From: Pseudomonas cavernae
Lineage (GTDB): Bacteria > Pseudomonadota > Gammaproteobacteria > Pseudomonadales > Pseudomonadaceae
Assembly (NCBI RefSeq): GCF_003595175.1
Contig: NZ_CP032419.1
Span: 2,542,001 to 2,606,000, forward strand
DNA length: 64,000 nt
Reading direction: 5' to 3'
Part shown: positions 49,897-58,874 of the stretch, one piece after another
Layout of the letters: every line of letters begins with the position of its first letter
How positions within the stretch are numbered: position 1 is the stretch's first letter
Notes under the pieces: model-generated
Told to the model about the DNA's origin: nothing
Seen by the model: the letters and a program-made list of their open reading frames with translations, nothing else
Database searches by the model: none
Made by a program: the position numbers and the translations under genes

Positions 49897-51741
49897 ATGA
49901 GCGCACAGACAGGTAATGGCTCCGCGCAGACGCTCGGCCAGGCAGTGCTCAAGGACATCATTACCGACCTGCGCTTTCCGGACATGAAAGACCTGGTCGA
50001 ACACCTTCATTTCCGCCCCGATGAGGGTGCCATTTGGCTCGCCGAAAAACGCATGTTACTGCTGCATGCCGAGGCCTTCGGCACGCTGCGCGAAGAGCTG
50101 CTGGAAACCATGGGCACCGAGTACACCCGAGGGCTGATGACGCGTATTGGCTACCTGTCCGGCAGCCGCGATGCCGATCTAGCAATCAAGACCCGTATTA
50201 ATGGCTCGGAGCTGGACATTCTGGCTGCGGGCGCTCAGTTGCACTCCTTGAGCGGCATGGTTCGAGTCGAACCGGTACGCATTGAGGCCGACCAGACCAA
50301 GGGTTACCTGTACGGCGAGTTCACCTGGACGCATTCACTGGAAGGCGACCAGCATGTGGCACTCAGGGGCCACAGCCACGACCCTATCTGCTGGATGGAG
50401 GTCGGTTACAGCTCCGGCTTCCTGACCCGCCTGATGGGCAAGCGCATTCTGGTCCGCGAAACCCAATGCCGTGGGGCTGGCGATGAGGTATGCCGCGCCG
50501 TGGCACGACCCATCGAGGATTGGGACGATCCTGAAGAAGACCTCAAGTTCTTCCAGCCACGCTCGACGGACCGCCTCACTCGTAATCCGCCGCCCGAGCA
50601 GATGGATACTGCCGAAGCCAAACAGGCCAAAGCGCCGTTCGGTCTCGAGTTCGAAACCCAGGACCCGGCTTCGCTAAACCGGCCGGTGGGCAACTCGGCA
50701 GCCTACATTTCGGTCCTGCACAAGATTTTGCGGGTCGCCAGCACTAATGCGAGTGTGCTGCTACTGGGTGAAAGCGGAGTCGGCAAGACCATGTTCGCCC
50801 ATGAAGTACACGCCAACAGCCGTCGAGCGCAGAAGCCCTTCATCGAGATCAACTGCGCCGCTATTCCGGAGCAACTTATCGAGTCGGAGCTCTTTGGAGT
50901 TCAGCGCGGCGCATACTCGGGGGCAACCGAGCCCCGTCCGGGCCGCTTTGAAATCGCCGACGGCGGGACCATTCTCCTGGATGAGATCGGCACCCTGAGT
51001 ATGACGGCGCAAGGCAAGCTGCTGCGCGTATTGCAAACTGGCGAGCTCGAACGCCTGGGCAGTAACAAGACCGTCAAGGTAGACGTCAGAGTAATCGCGG
51101 CAACCAACGAAGACCTCGGCGATGCCGTCAAGCACGGCCGCTTTCGCGGCGACCTGTTCTATCGCCTGAACGTTTTTCCGGTGACAATTGCTCCACTGCG
51201 CGAACGCAAGGACGACCTACCACTGCTGCTCGAAAGCTGCGTCAACAAACTGTCTCGCCTGCACGGACGGCATATCCCTGGTATCACCCCGCGCGCCCTG
51301 CAACGTGTCCTGGACTATCAGTGGCCCGGCAATATCCGCGAGTTCGAAAATGTCATCGAACGGGCGGTGATACTCGCCGACGACGGCGATCCCATCGATA
51401 TCCGCCACCTCTCGGGCATCGAAGAAGCCGAGGGCACGCCGCAACTGGGCACCGTCAGCTGGGATCAGGCGCCAGTTATCGGTATCCGTCTGCCAAAAGG
51501 CGAGCCAGCCGCCGTCGGGGCTGGCCAGCAAGAGAATGCCAGCCACCAACAGCTCCTCCAGTTAGCCAGACGAACCCTGCAACGCGGTCCGATCAAACTA
51601 CCTGAGATCGAAGACGTATATATCGAGGAAGCCATGAAAATGAGCGAGGGCAAGGTCTCCAAGGCCGCAGCGCTACTCGGCCTGAGCCGCGCCCAACTCG
51701 ATTACCGCTTGAAGAAGATGGCCGGCGAGCGCCTGGACTGA
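49897..51741 (+). CDS. Sigma-54-dependent XylR/DmpR-type activator
   Basis: A 614-residue activator. The N-terminal 210 residues are the effector-sensing XylR_N plus V4R region (LRFPDMKDLVEHLHFRPDEG, GAGDEVCRAVARP). The AAA+ domain has Walker A LGESGVGKT near residue 290, the sigma-54 contact loop written GAYSGA near 339 instead of GAFTGA, Walker B ILLDEIG, and RGDLFYRLNVFPV. A Fis-type helix-turn-helix ends the chain (SKAAALLGLSRAQLDYRL). It probably binds an aromatic effector directly and opens the promoter at 49572. GGAG lies six bases before the ATG. Confidence 0.93.
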   Translation: MSAQTGNGSAQTLGQAVLKDIITDLRFPDMKDLVEHLHFRPDEGAIWLAEKRMLLLHAEAFGTLREELLETMGTEYTRGLMTRIGYLSGSRDADLAIKTRINGSELDILAAGAQLHSLSGMVRVEPVRIEADQTKGYLYGEFTWTHSLEGDQHVALRGHSHDPICWMEVGYSSGFLTRLMGKRILVRETQCRGAGDEVCRAVARPIEDWDDPEEDLKFFQPRSTDRLTRNPPPEQMDTAEAKQAKAPFGLEFETQDPASLNRPVGNSAAYISVLHKILRVASTNASVLLLGESGVGKTMFAHEVHANSRRAQKPFIEINCAAIPEQLIESELFGVQRGAYSGATEPRPGRFEIADGGTILLDEIGTLSMTAQGKLLRVLQTGELERLGSNKTVKVDVRVIAATNEDLGDAVKHGRFRGDLFYRLNVFPVTIAPLRERKDDLPLLLESCVNKLSRLHGRHIPGITPRALQRVLDYQWPGNIREFENVIERAVILADDGDPIDIRHLSGIEEAEGTPQLGTVSWDQAPVIGIRLPKGEPAAVGAGQQENASHQQLLQLARRTLQRGPIKLPEIEDVYIEEAMKMSEGKVSKAAALLGLSRAQLDYRLKKMAGERLD

Positions 51742-51749
51742 GGCGCGCC

Positions 51750-53105
51750 TCAATTCAGGCGGCGCGAGGTCCGGAGCGCCCACAAAAATAATAGGCCGAG
51801 CATCGCGAAGATAACCGAGTAAGGTGCGCTACCGGCCGGTAGCGCGCTCCAGCCCTTCAGGTTGGCCGCGCTAAGGCTGGCCAGCAGTACTCCGATCATG
51901 GTGATGCCTAGCGCTCCGCCGGCCTGCCGCAATAACGTGGTGACAACGGTGCCGCGCCTCAGCAACTCGTCCGGTACGGCACGAACCATCGCCGTGTACA
52001 AGCTGGGAATGATCATGCCCAGGCCAATACGACCAAGCACAATGCCGAGGGCAATTAGACCCAAACTGGCCGGTAACGCCAGCAATAGACAGGAAAAAGC
52101 GAAGCAGGCCAGGCCGATCATCACCACCAGTCGCGGCGAGAAGCGGTCTACCAGCTGACCGGCCATCTGGATACTCAGGGCCAGCGCCAGGCCGCCAAGC
52201 AGCATCAGGTTGCCGGTGGTAACCGCCGACTCACCGAGGCCATCTTGCAACAGCAACGGAACCAAAAAAATCGAGCCATACATGCCGGCACCGTAAGCTA
52301 CGGTGACGAGGATGCCACTGAGAAAACGCGGATAGCGGAACAGCTTGGGCGCAATCAGGGGTTCCTCGCTGCGCTCTTGCTGGTGCCAGAACACGACCAG
52401 TAACAGCAACCAGGCAACGACCAGCACCGCGGCCAACCAGGTCGAATAAGCCAGCAGTGGCGGCCAGGCAAAGACTACGGCTACCAGGCAGGCGAGCAGA
52501 ACCAGTCCAGGTAAATCCAGCCGCCCTTGCCCAACACGCTGGTGCAGGTCAACTGGCCGCGCCCAAGCCACCAGTCCAAGCGCGATAAGGGCCGGCGGAA
52601 CACCAAGCCAGAAGGTATAGCGCCAGCCAAACAGTTCAACCACAAAGCCAGCCAAGGTCGGCCCAAGGGCCGGAGCCATCACCACTCCTAAGCCGAACAT
52701 GGACATGGTGCGCCCCTGTTTCTCAGGCAGAGCCGACTCTAAAATCAAAAACAGTGACAACGGCTGGATAATGCCTGCACACAAGCCTTGCAAACCGCGA
52801 GCAATGAGCATGGCGGAAAAGCTGTCGGAAACGCCCGCCAACAAAGAAACCAGCACATAAAGCAGCAGCAGAGCGCGAAACACCCACCAAGCGCCGAAAC
52901 GATCGGCAATCCAGGCTGCCAGCGGCGCACAGACCACGGTCATACCAAGAAATACCGAAGAGAACTGCTGGGCGAGGTGATGACTGATGGCTAAGTCGCG
53001 CATCATCGGGGCAATCGCCACATTGATAGTGGTAGCGGACATGACCACAGCAAAGGAGCCAATGACCAGTGCTGCGGTTTCCATACGACTGGTTGCGCGA
53101 CCCAC
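51750..53105 (-). CDS. EmrB/QacA-type MFS transporter
   Basis: A 451-residue major facilitator protein (NVAIAPMMRDLAISHHLAQQ, FLGMTVVCAPLAAWIADRFG, SMFGLGVVMAPALGPTLAGF), a drug:proton antiporter-like exporter of the EmrB/QacA group. A GTG at 53105 with GAGG upstream is the likely start; an ATG at 53084 is possible. It converges with the activator gene, eight bases away. It may import or export the pathway substrate. Confidence 0.88.
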   Translation of the reverse strand: MGRATSRMETAALVIGSFAVVMSATTINVAIAPMMRDLAISHHLAQQFSSVFLGMTVVCAPLAAWIADRFGAWWVFRALLLLYVLVSLLAGVSDSFSAMLIARGLQGLCAGIIQPLSLFLILESALPEKQGRTMSMFGLGVVMAPALGPTLAGFVVELFGWRYTFWLGVPPALIALGLVAWARPVDLHQRVGQGRLDLPGLVLLACLVAVVFAWPPLLAYSTWLAAVLVVAWLLLLVVFWHQQERSEEPLIAPKLFRYPRFLSGILVTVAYGAGMYGSIFLVPLLLQDGLGESAVTTGNLMLLGGLALALSIQMAGQLVDRFSPRLVVMIGLACFAFSCLLLALPASLGLIALGIVLGRIGLGMIIPSLYTAMVRAVPDELLRRGTVVTTLLRQAGGALGITMIGVLLASLSAANLKGWSALPAGSAPYSVIFAMLGLLFLWALRTSRRLN

Positions 53106-53124
53106 CCTGCCCCCTCGAGCCTAA

Positions 53125-53160
53125 TAAAAAAAGCCCGACATAGTGATTCATGGTCGGGCT
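53125..53160 (-). terminator. Rho-independent terminator after the isochorismatase-like gene
   Basis: On the minus strand, GTCGGGCT is preceded at distance by AGCCCGAC (arms 53132-53139 and 53153-53160, 13-base loop) and followed by TTTTTTT. It ends the minus-strand transcript from the flavoprotein/SDR/isochorismatase genes before the MFS gene. Confidence 0.88.
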
Positions 53161-53192
53161 GCAAATCATGCTCCCGTGACCGGGAAGCAGAT

Positions 53193-53768
53193 TCAGGTAA
53201 AGGCCAACTCGGAGTTGGCCACGGAGCAGAAGCGGCTGATGCTAGCCACGGAGTTTTCGTGTTCCTGGGCGGACGGCGAAGCACAGCAATCCTCCAGCAA
53301 CACCACATCGAAATCACGGTCATGGGCGTCACGCACGGTGGCCTGCACCACGGCCTGGGTGCTCACGCCGCTGCAGTAGATGCGCTCGATGCCTTCACGT
53401 TTTAGCAGCAGCTCCAGGCGCGTCTGGTAGAACGGGGAAACACGGTGCTTGACGATGTCCCACTCGCCGTCCTGCGGAGCCAGCGCTTCGTGAACCTGAC
53501 CGCCCCAGGCATTCATCTTGAGGATGCCGTTCTTAGCGATGGGGCCGAACACCTGGGAGTTCGGGTTGGCCTCACGGTGATCGTCGGAGAAGGCCACACG
53601 GACGAAGGCGATCGGGATGCCCTCGGCGCGGGCCCGAGCGATGGCCGTAGCGGTTCGAGCGATGATCTCGCGCGCCCGCACCTGCTCGCCCAGCGGGCCT
53701 TTGCCGCTGGCGCCGTCCGCGTGCACCAGGTCGTTCTGCATGTCCAGGACTAGGTAAATACTTTTCAT
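53193..53768 (-). CDS. Isochorismatase-fold hydrolase lacking the usual cysteine
   Basis: A 191-residue protein of the cysteine-hydrolase/isochorismatase superfamily: YLVLDMQND with the catalytic Asp, DIVKHRVSPF with the Lys, then GVSTQAVVQATVRDA. In most relatives the last motif is G..T..CV..T and the Cys is the nucleophile; here that position is Val. It therefore cannot use the cysteine route of nicotinamidases or N-carbamoyl hydrolases, and may act like isochorismatases such as PhzD, which need only Asp and Lys. It ends in a terminator. Confidence 0.85.
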   Translation of the reverse strand: MKSIYLVLDMQNDLVHADGASGKGPLGEQVRAREIIARTATAIARARAEGIPIAFVRVAFSDDHREANPNSQVFGPIAKNGILKMNAWGGQVHEALAPQDGEWDIVKHRVSPFYQTRLELLLKREGIERIYCSGVSTQAVVQATVRDAHDRDFDVVLLEDCCASPSAQEHENSVASISRFCSVANSELAFT

Positions 53769-53814
53769 GGTTGTTGGTCTCTGCTGAGTTGAATGGAGGA
53801 ATGCTTGGGTTGAA

Positions 53815-54546
53815 TCAGTCGCACCAGAGGGCGCCGTTGACGTCGAGAATTTCCCCGGAGATGAAGCCGGCCTTGGCCGAGAGCAGGAAGTACACCGCCT
53901 CTGCCACGTCCTCGGGGCTGCCCATACGCCCGACGGGCACCAGGGCCCGCAGGTTGTCCGGGAACACCGTGGTCATAGCTGTGGCAATCGGCCCCGGCGC
54001 CACCGCATTGACCCGCACGCCCTGACTGGCCAGTTCCTTGGCGAGGAACAGGGTCAGGGTATGCACCGCCGCCTTCGACATGCCGTAGGCCACGTTGCCG
54101 GCCACCTCCTGCTCACCGCGGTCCAGCCAGGGTCGAGCATTGCCACCATTCTTGCCGACCACCGAGCCGATGTTGACGATGGCGCCGCGCCGACGTTCGG
54201 CCATCAGCTGGCCGACCAGTTGGCAGGGCACCAGGGTGCCCTGCACGTTGATGCGCATCACCCGCTCGAACTCGGCGATGGACAGCCCCAGGGCGCTGCC
54301 CTTGGAGACGATGCCGGCCACGTTGACCAGCGCAGTGATCGGCCCCATCCGCCCTTCGACCTCGTCGATGACCTCGCGCACCTCGCTCTTCGCCGCCACA
54401 TCGCAGACGAAGAACTGGGCCCGGGCCGGCAACGTCTGGGGCTCGCTCAGGTCCAGGGCCGCCACCTGGTAGCCCTCGGCCGCCAGTTGACGGCAGACCG
54501 CGGCGCCGATGGCGCCACTGGCGCCGGTAACCATTGCCACACTCAT
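53815..54546 (-). CDS. Short-chain dehydrogenase/reductase
   Basis: A 243-residue classical SDR (VTGASGAIGAAVCRQLAAEG; NVAG; IVNIGSVVGKNG with Ser; VAYGMSKAAVHTL with Tyr/Lys). ATG 54546 follows GGGAGAAG. An acidic residue after strand two (ALDLSE) suggests NAD. It is between the first flavoprotein gene (17-base gap) and the isochorismatase-like gene, probably in one transcript. Confidence 0.9.
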   Translation of the reverse strand: MSVAMVTGASGAIGAAVCRQLAAEGYQVAALDLSEPQTLPARAQFFVCDVAAKSEVREVIDEVEGRMGPITALVNVAGIVSKGSALGLSIAEFERVMRINVQGTLVPCQLVGQLMAERRRGAIVNIGSVVGKNGGNARPWLDRGEQEVAGNVAYGMSKAAVHTLTLFLAKELASQGVRVNAVAPGPIATAMTTVFPDNLRALVPVGRMGSPEDVAEAVYFLLSAKAGFISGEILDVNGALWCD

Positions 54547-54562
54547 CTTCTTCTCCCTCACC

Positions 54563-56005
54563 TCAGCGGCCGGCAGCGCAGTAGCCCGCCTGGCGGCCAA
54601 ATACCAGGCCCTTGAGCACCGAGGTGCCGCCGGCGTAGTTACCGAAGTACAGGCCCACGGTCTCGCCCGCGGCGTATAGGTTGGCGATCGCCTGCCCGTC
54701 GGCGTTGAGTACCCGAGCCTGCTCGTCGATCTTCAGGCCACCGAAGGTGAAGACATTGGCCGAGATGATCGGATAAGCCATGAACGGCCCCGCATCGAGC
54801 GGCCGCGCCCAGTTGCTCTTCGGCGGCAGCAGCCCCTCGGTGGCCAGGCCGTCGAGCCGCAGCGGGTGATAGTCGCCCGCGCGGCAAGCGGCGTTGTAGC
54901 GCGCCAGGCTGGCCTCCAGCGCCGCGGCCGGCACGCCGATCTTGCCCGCCAGCTCGGCCAGGGTCGGCGCCTCGATGGCCGGCTGGTCGGTGCGGATGCC
55001 CAGGCGGTAGTTGGGAATCTCCTTGACCTTCTGATCCAGCACCACCCAGGCAATGCCCTCGCTCTGCGCGTAGATCTGCCGGGTCACCCGCTCGTACCAG
55101 GCATCCACGGTGCCCGGTGCCTCGTCGGTGAAGCGCTCACCCTGCTGATTGATCAACACACCGTAGGGAAAGATGAAGATCGACGGCTCGGAAATGCCCG
55201 AGCGCGGGTCCACCGGCTCGGCGTGGTAGCTGCCAAACTCGCCAGCCGGCGCCGCGCCGATGTCCAAGGCCATGGCGATACCTTCGCCACGGTTGTAGTA
55301 GCCGCCCTTGCACACCGGACGCAGGAACACCGAACGCGGGCCCAGGTAGCGGGCGAGCATCTCGGCATTGCCCTCGAAGCCGCCGCTGGCCAGCACCACG
55401 GCGCCATGCAAGGCCAGTTCGCCGCGCTCGCGCGACCAGGCGCGCAGGCCAATGACGGTATTGCAGTCGGCGGTGATCAGCGACCGGCCACTGGTCTCGT
55501 AGAAGAACTCAACGCCCAGGGCCTCGGCCCGCGCCGCCAGAGCCTCGACTATGGCCTCGCCGCCGCCCACCGGCAGCAGGCGCGGCTGGGTGCTGGTAAG
55601 AAACTGGGTCGGCAGGAAGTCGAACTTCACGCCGTTGTCCTTGAGCCAATCGATGGTTTCCGGCACCAGTGCCGAGAACGTGCCGATCACCCCGGCATCG
55701 ATGGAGGCTAGCGCCTTGGTCTGCGCCGACCAGGTATCGCGCTCGCGGAGGCTCTCGGCGACGAAATCCGGATCCTGATAGTACCCCGAATGCTCGGCGA
55801 GAAACGTATCGAAGTCATCGGTGACCTCTTCGTGACTCTTCATCCGCAGGTACGCCTCGGTGAACCGGCTCTGCCCACCGCGCTCCTCTTGCGTTGCCCG
55901 CTCGAGCACCGCCACGCGCAGGCCGCGTTCTCCCCCCGCCACCGCTGCCGACAGCCCGGCGACGCCACATCCAAGCACAACAAGATCGAACTTCAATTCA
56001 GTCAT
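54563..56005 (-). CDS. FAD-binding fumarate reductase/ketosteroid-dehydrogenase-type flavoprotein (1)
   Basis: A 480-residue flavoprotein: FAD loop VVLGCGVAGLSAAVAGGERG, ALHGAVVLASGGFEGNAEML and the closing YAGGTSVLKGLVFGRQAG. The group includes fumarate reductases, 3-ketosteroid delta-1-dehydrogenases and tricarballylate dehydrogenases, which remove or add hydrogen next to a carbonyl. GAGGAG precedes the ATG. It heads the minus-strand operon divergent from a LysR gene. Two paralogues lie at 58875 and 63280. Confidence 0.88.
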   Translation of the reverse strand: MTELKFDLVVLGCGVAGLSAAVAGGERGLRVAVLERATQEERGGQSRFTEAYLRMKSHEEVTDDFDTFLAEHSGYYQDPDFVAESLRERDTWSAQTKALASIDAGVIGTFSALVPETIDWLKDNGVKFDFLPTQFLTSTQPRLLPVGGGEAIVEALAARAEALGVEFFYETSGRSLITADCNTVIGLRAWSRERGELALHGAVVLASGGFEGNAEMLARYLGPRSVFLRPVCKGGYYNRGEGIAMALDIGAAPAGEFGSYHAEPVDPRSGISEPSIFIFPYGVLINQQGERFTDEAPGTVDAWYERVTRQIYAQSEGIAWVVLDQKVKEIPNYRLGIRTDQPAIEAPTLAELAGKIGVPAAALEASLARYNAACRAGDYHPLRLDGLATEGLLPPKSNWARPLDAGPFMAYPIISANVFTFGGLKIDEQARVLNADGQAIANLYAAGETVGLYFGNYAGGTSVLKGLVFGRQAGYCAAGR

Positions 56006-56104
56006 GTCTGTGTCTCCTCAAAGTGGCTGGTACTATAAGAATGCTCTCGCCGGCGTTCGAGCCAGGCAGAGCTAATGGGTTATTAGAAAAAGGTGAAGAA
56101 CCAA

Positions 56105-57055
56105 ATGGACAGACTCTGGGCCATGCAGGTGTTCGTGCGGGTGGTGGAATGCAGCAGCTTCAGCCGCGCGGCGGAGTCCCTGGATATCGCCAACGCCACC
56201 GTCACCTCTAGCGTGCGCAACCTGGAGAACTACCTGGGCACCACCCTGCTGTCGCGCAACACCCGAACCTTGCGACTGACCGATGCCGGGGAAAGCTATT
56301 TCCAACGCTGCACCGAGCTGTTGCGCCAAGTGGAAGAAGCCGAATCCTCCGTACGCGAAAAGCAGGGCGAGATCGCTGGCCAGCTGAGCGTCGAATCGCC
56401 GGCCGCCTTCGCCCGCGCACTGCTCTGCCCGGCCTTGCCTGCGTTTGCCGGGCAGCACCCGGAGTTGTCGGTGGCCTTGCGCCTCACCGACCATCCTGAG
56501 GATCTGATTGCCAGTGGCACCGATGTTGCCATCCGCATCGACTCGGTGAACGACGCCGACCTGGTAGCCCGACCGCTGTACCAGGCGCACTACGTCGCCT
56601 GCGTGTCGCCCGCCCTGCTGGCCGCCAGCGGCACGCCGCAGCAGCCTCGAGACTTAGACGCGCAGCGCTGCCTCGGCCTGCTCGGCCAGGGCCGTTATGC
56701 GCCGGCCCCCTGGTCGTTCAGCCGCGACGGCGACAGCATCGAACTGACGCCCCAGGGCAAACTGCACTTCAACAGCACGGACGCCCTGATCCAGGCCGCA
56801 CTCGCCGATCAGGGCTACATCTACGTGCTCGACGTGTTCGTCAACGCGCTGATTTCATCCGGCCAGCTGGTGGAGCTGTTTCCCGGCTGGCATACCGGTG
56901 GGCGTACGTTTTACACCGTCACCCCCAAGACCCGCTTTGTCGCGCCACGCACCCGGGCCTTCATCCAGTTCATGCTGGAGACCCTGGATGCCCAGCGCCG
57001 CCCGCCACCGGAGGCCAGTATCGCCTTGCACCCGGGGCGGCACGGTCGCGGCTGA
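56105..57055 (+). CDS. LysR-family transcriptional regulator
   Basis: A 316-residue LysR protein: MDRLWAMQVFVRVVECSSFS, HTH with SVRNLENYLGTTLLSRNTRT, then a periplasmic-binding-like effector domain (DVAIRIDSVNDADLVARPLY). ATG 56105 is the family start; AGGTGAAG is upstream. It is divergent from flavoprotein 1 with a 100-base gap and probably controls it. Its neighbour on the other side, the ETF operon, converges on it. Confidence 0.92.
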   Translation: MDRLWAMQVFVRVVECSSFSRAAESLDIANATVTSSVRNLENYLGTTLLSRNTRTLRLTDAGESYFQRCTELLRQVEEAESSVREKQGEIAGQLSVESPAAFARALLCPALPAFAGQHPELSVALRLTDHPEDLIASGTDVAIRIDSVNDADLVARPLYQAHYVACVSPALLAASGTPQQPRDLDAQRCLGLLGQGRYAPAPWSFSRDGDSIELTPQGKLHFNSTDALIQAALADQGYIYVLDVFVNALISSGQLVELFPGWHTGGRTFYTVTPKTRFVAPRTRAFIQFMLETLDAQRRPPPEASIALHPGRHGRG

Positions 57056-57070
57056 GTGGCTCGGCAACCG

Positions 57071-58072
57071 TCAGGAAACGGCTGACTCGCGCACAGATGC
57101 CAGCAGCGCCGGCAGCAGCGTCTGCCAGTCACCGACAGCACCGACAGCGGCAACCTTGAAGATGTCTGCCTCTGGGTCCTGGTTGATCGCCACGATTCGG
57201 GTATCCGGGCTGACTCCCGCCAGGTGTTGCGGCGTCCCGGAAATGCCGACCGCCAGGTAGATGTCCGGGCTGACAAACTTGCCGGACACCCCGACCTGAC
57301 GCATCACCGGCACCAGCCCCGCATCCACCGCCGGCAAACTGCCACCCAGCGTACCGCCAAGGGCCACGGCCAGTTCTTCGAGCAGGAGGAAACCCTGTTC
57401 GTTGACACCGCGCCCACCGGACACCACCAACCTGGCTCCATCCAGCGGCGGCAACCGCTGCCCGGTAGGCCGCCGTTCCAGCGCCAGCGGCACGGGCAAG
57501 GCATCGTACAACAACAGTTCGGTGATCGGCGCCGCGCCCGTGCCTGCGAGTTGCGCACGACCACAGCGCAGACAGGCGAAGGCCACACCGTTTTCGACTC
57601 GCAAGCCCAGGCGCATGCGTCCGCCCCAGGCGGCACGCTCTGCCAGCAAGGCGTTGTCCTGCCAGCGCAGTTCGGCACAGCGGCCCAAGGCCTGGCCGTC
57701 CTGGCTGTCAGCCAGCCGCGCGGCCAACTCCTCGCCCGCCGCCCCCGGCGGCAGCAGCACCAGCGTCAGCGCGCCGGCCGCGGCCAACGGCTGAACCAGG
57801 GCCGTGCCGGCCGCAGCCGCCAGTGCCGCCGCGTCGTCGCGGCCGGCCAGAGCGGGATTCAGCGCCTGCCAGATCCGCGCCGCGCCGGCCTCTGCCGCCC
57901 GCCGACAGGCCTGTGGGTCCGCCTGCGCGCCCAGCAGTACCACCTCGAAGGTGCCGCCGCTGGCGGCGACACTCTGCGCCGCCGCCAGTACGGCATCCAA
58001 CGCTTCCTCGCCCCACGCCAATGGCACCAGTACCAGCACTGGCGACCTTACCGCTGAACCCTGCGTGCTCAT
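57071..58072 (-). CDS. Electron transfer flavoprotein alpha subunit
   Basis: A 333-residue ETF alpha. The C-terminal FAD domain is clear: LVVSGGRGVNEQGFLLLEEL, VPVMRQVGVSGKFVSPDIYL, AVGISGTPQHLAGVSPDTRI and VAINQDPEADIFKVAAVGAV. Its ATG overlaps the ETF beta stop (ATGA). With the beta subunit it carries electrons from flavoprotein dehydrogenases to the quinone pool; here a dedicated pair for the flavoproteins of this cluster is likely. Confidence 0.93.
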   Translation of the reverse strand: MSTQGSAVRSPVLVLVPLAWGEEALDAVLAAAQSVAASGGTFEVVLLGAQADPQACRRAAEAGAARIWQALNPALAGRDDAAALAAAAGTALVQPLAAAGALTLVLLPPGAAGEELAARLADSQDGQALGRCAELRWQDNALLAERAAWGGRMRLGLRVENGVAFACLRCGRAQLAGTGAAPITELLLYDALPVPLALERRPTGQRLPPLDGARLVVSGGRGVNEQGFLLLEELAVALGGTLGGSLPAVDAGLVPVMRQVGVSGKFVSPDIYLAVGISGTPQHLAGVSPDTRIVAINQDPEADIFKVAAVGAVGDWQTLLPALLASVRESAVS

Positions 58073-58854
58073 GCGCCAACCCCCTGCTCATTCAAATAGG
58101 CCAGCAGTGCGCTGGCCTGCTGTGCGGCGCTGCCTTCCAGCATGCGGCACTGGCCACCGCGCACGCTCACCCGTGCCACCCCCAGACTCGCCAGCGGCAA
58201 TGCCGTCGGCTCCTCCACGCCGGCCGTCACGCCGGCAAAACTCATGCGTTTGGCCTCCATGACGTTCTTCATCAGTGGGTGGCGCAGCTTGTTGCGTTTA
58301 TCGTTGGTGACGCTGGCCAGCAGCGGTTGAGAGACCTCCAGGGACTCCTCGCCCGCACCGCGCTCGCGCAGCAGGCGAACCTGGCCGCCGGCCCACTCGG
58401 CATGCTGGGCCAGGGCGAACAGCGGATAGCCGAGACGCTGCGCCAGCAATACGGGAATGCTGCCTTCGTCGAGGTCGCCGAACTCGCGGCCGATCAGCAG
58501 CAGATCAGCCCCCCCCTCGCTCTTGAGCAGACCGGCTATTTGCCCGGCCGTCAGCCGCGCATCCCAGGGGCAGGCAGGCTGCAGGTCGAGGCGGCGCAGT
58601 GAGTTGGGGCGAAACGCCGCCACCGTGCGCAGCATGGCCTCGTTGTTCGCACCGGCCAGCAACAGCACGTCGATCTGGCAGTCGCTGCGGGCATCGCGCA
58701 GTTTCAGCGCCAACTCCAGCGCCGCCTCGTCGAAGGGACTGAGCAGGCGCCGGGCATTGCCATTTTCCTCGATCAGCCCCTCAGCGCCGATGCTCAGGGT
58801 ATGCAGCGGGAAGCGGATGTCCGCCACCCCAGCCAGTAACACCAGAATCTTCAT
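58069..58854 (-). CDS. Electron transfer flavoprotein beta subunit
   Basis: A 261-residue ETF beta (MKILVLLAGVADIRFPLHTL; FDEAALELALKLRDARSDCQ; the MKNVMEAKRMSFAG region in place of the usual PR..MKAKKKP). ATG 58854 has GGAG at the right spacing; the in-frame TTG at 58860 is not needed. It is divergent in detail from housekeeping ETF beta, in line with a pathway-specific copy. It is 20 bases after flavoprotein 2. Confidence 0.9.
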   Translation of the reverse strand: MKILVLLAGVADIRFPLHTLSIGAEGLIEENGNARRLLSPFDEAALELALKLRDARSDCQIDVLLLAGANNEAMLRTVAAFRPNSLRRLDLQPACPWDARLTAGQIAGLLKSEGGADLLLIGREFGDLDEGSIPVLLAQRLGYPLFALAQHAEWAGGQVRLLRERGAGEESLEVSQPLLASVTNDKRNKLRHPLMKNVMEAKRMSFAGVTAGVEEPTALPLASLGVARVSVRGGQCRMLEGSAAQQASALLAYLNEQGVGA

Positions 58855-58874
58855 AGCCAACTCCTAGCCGTCGG

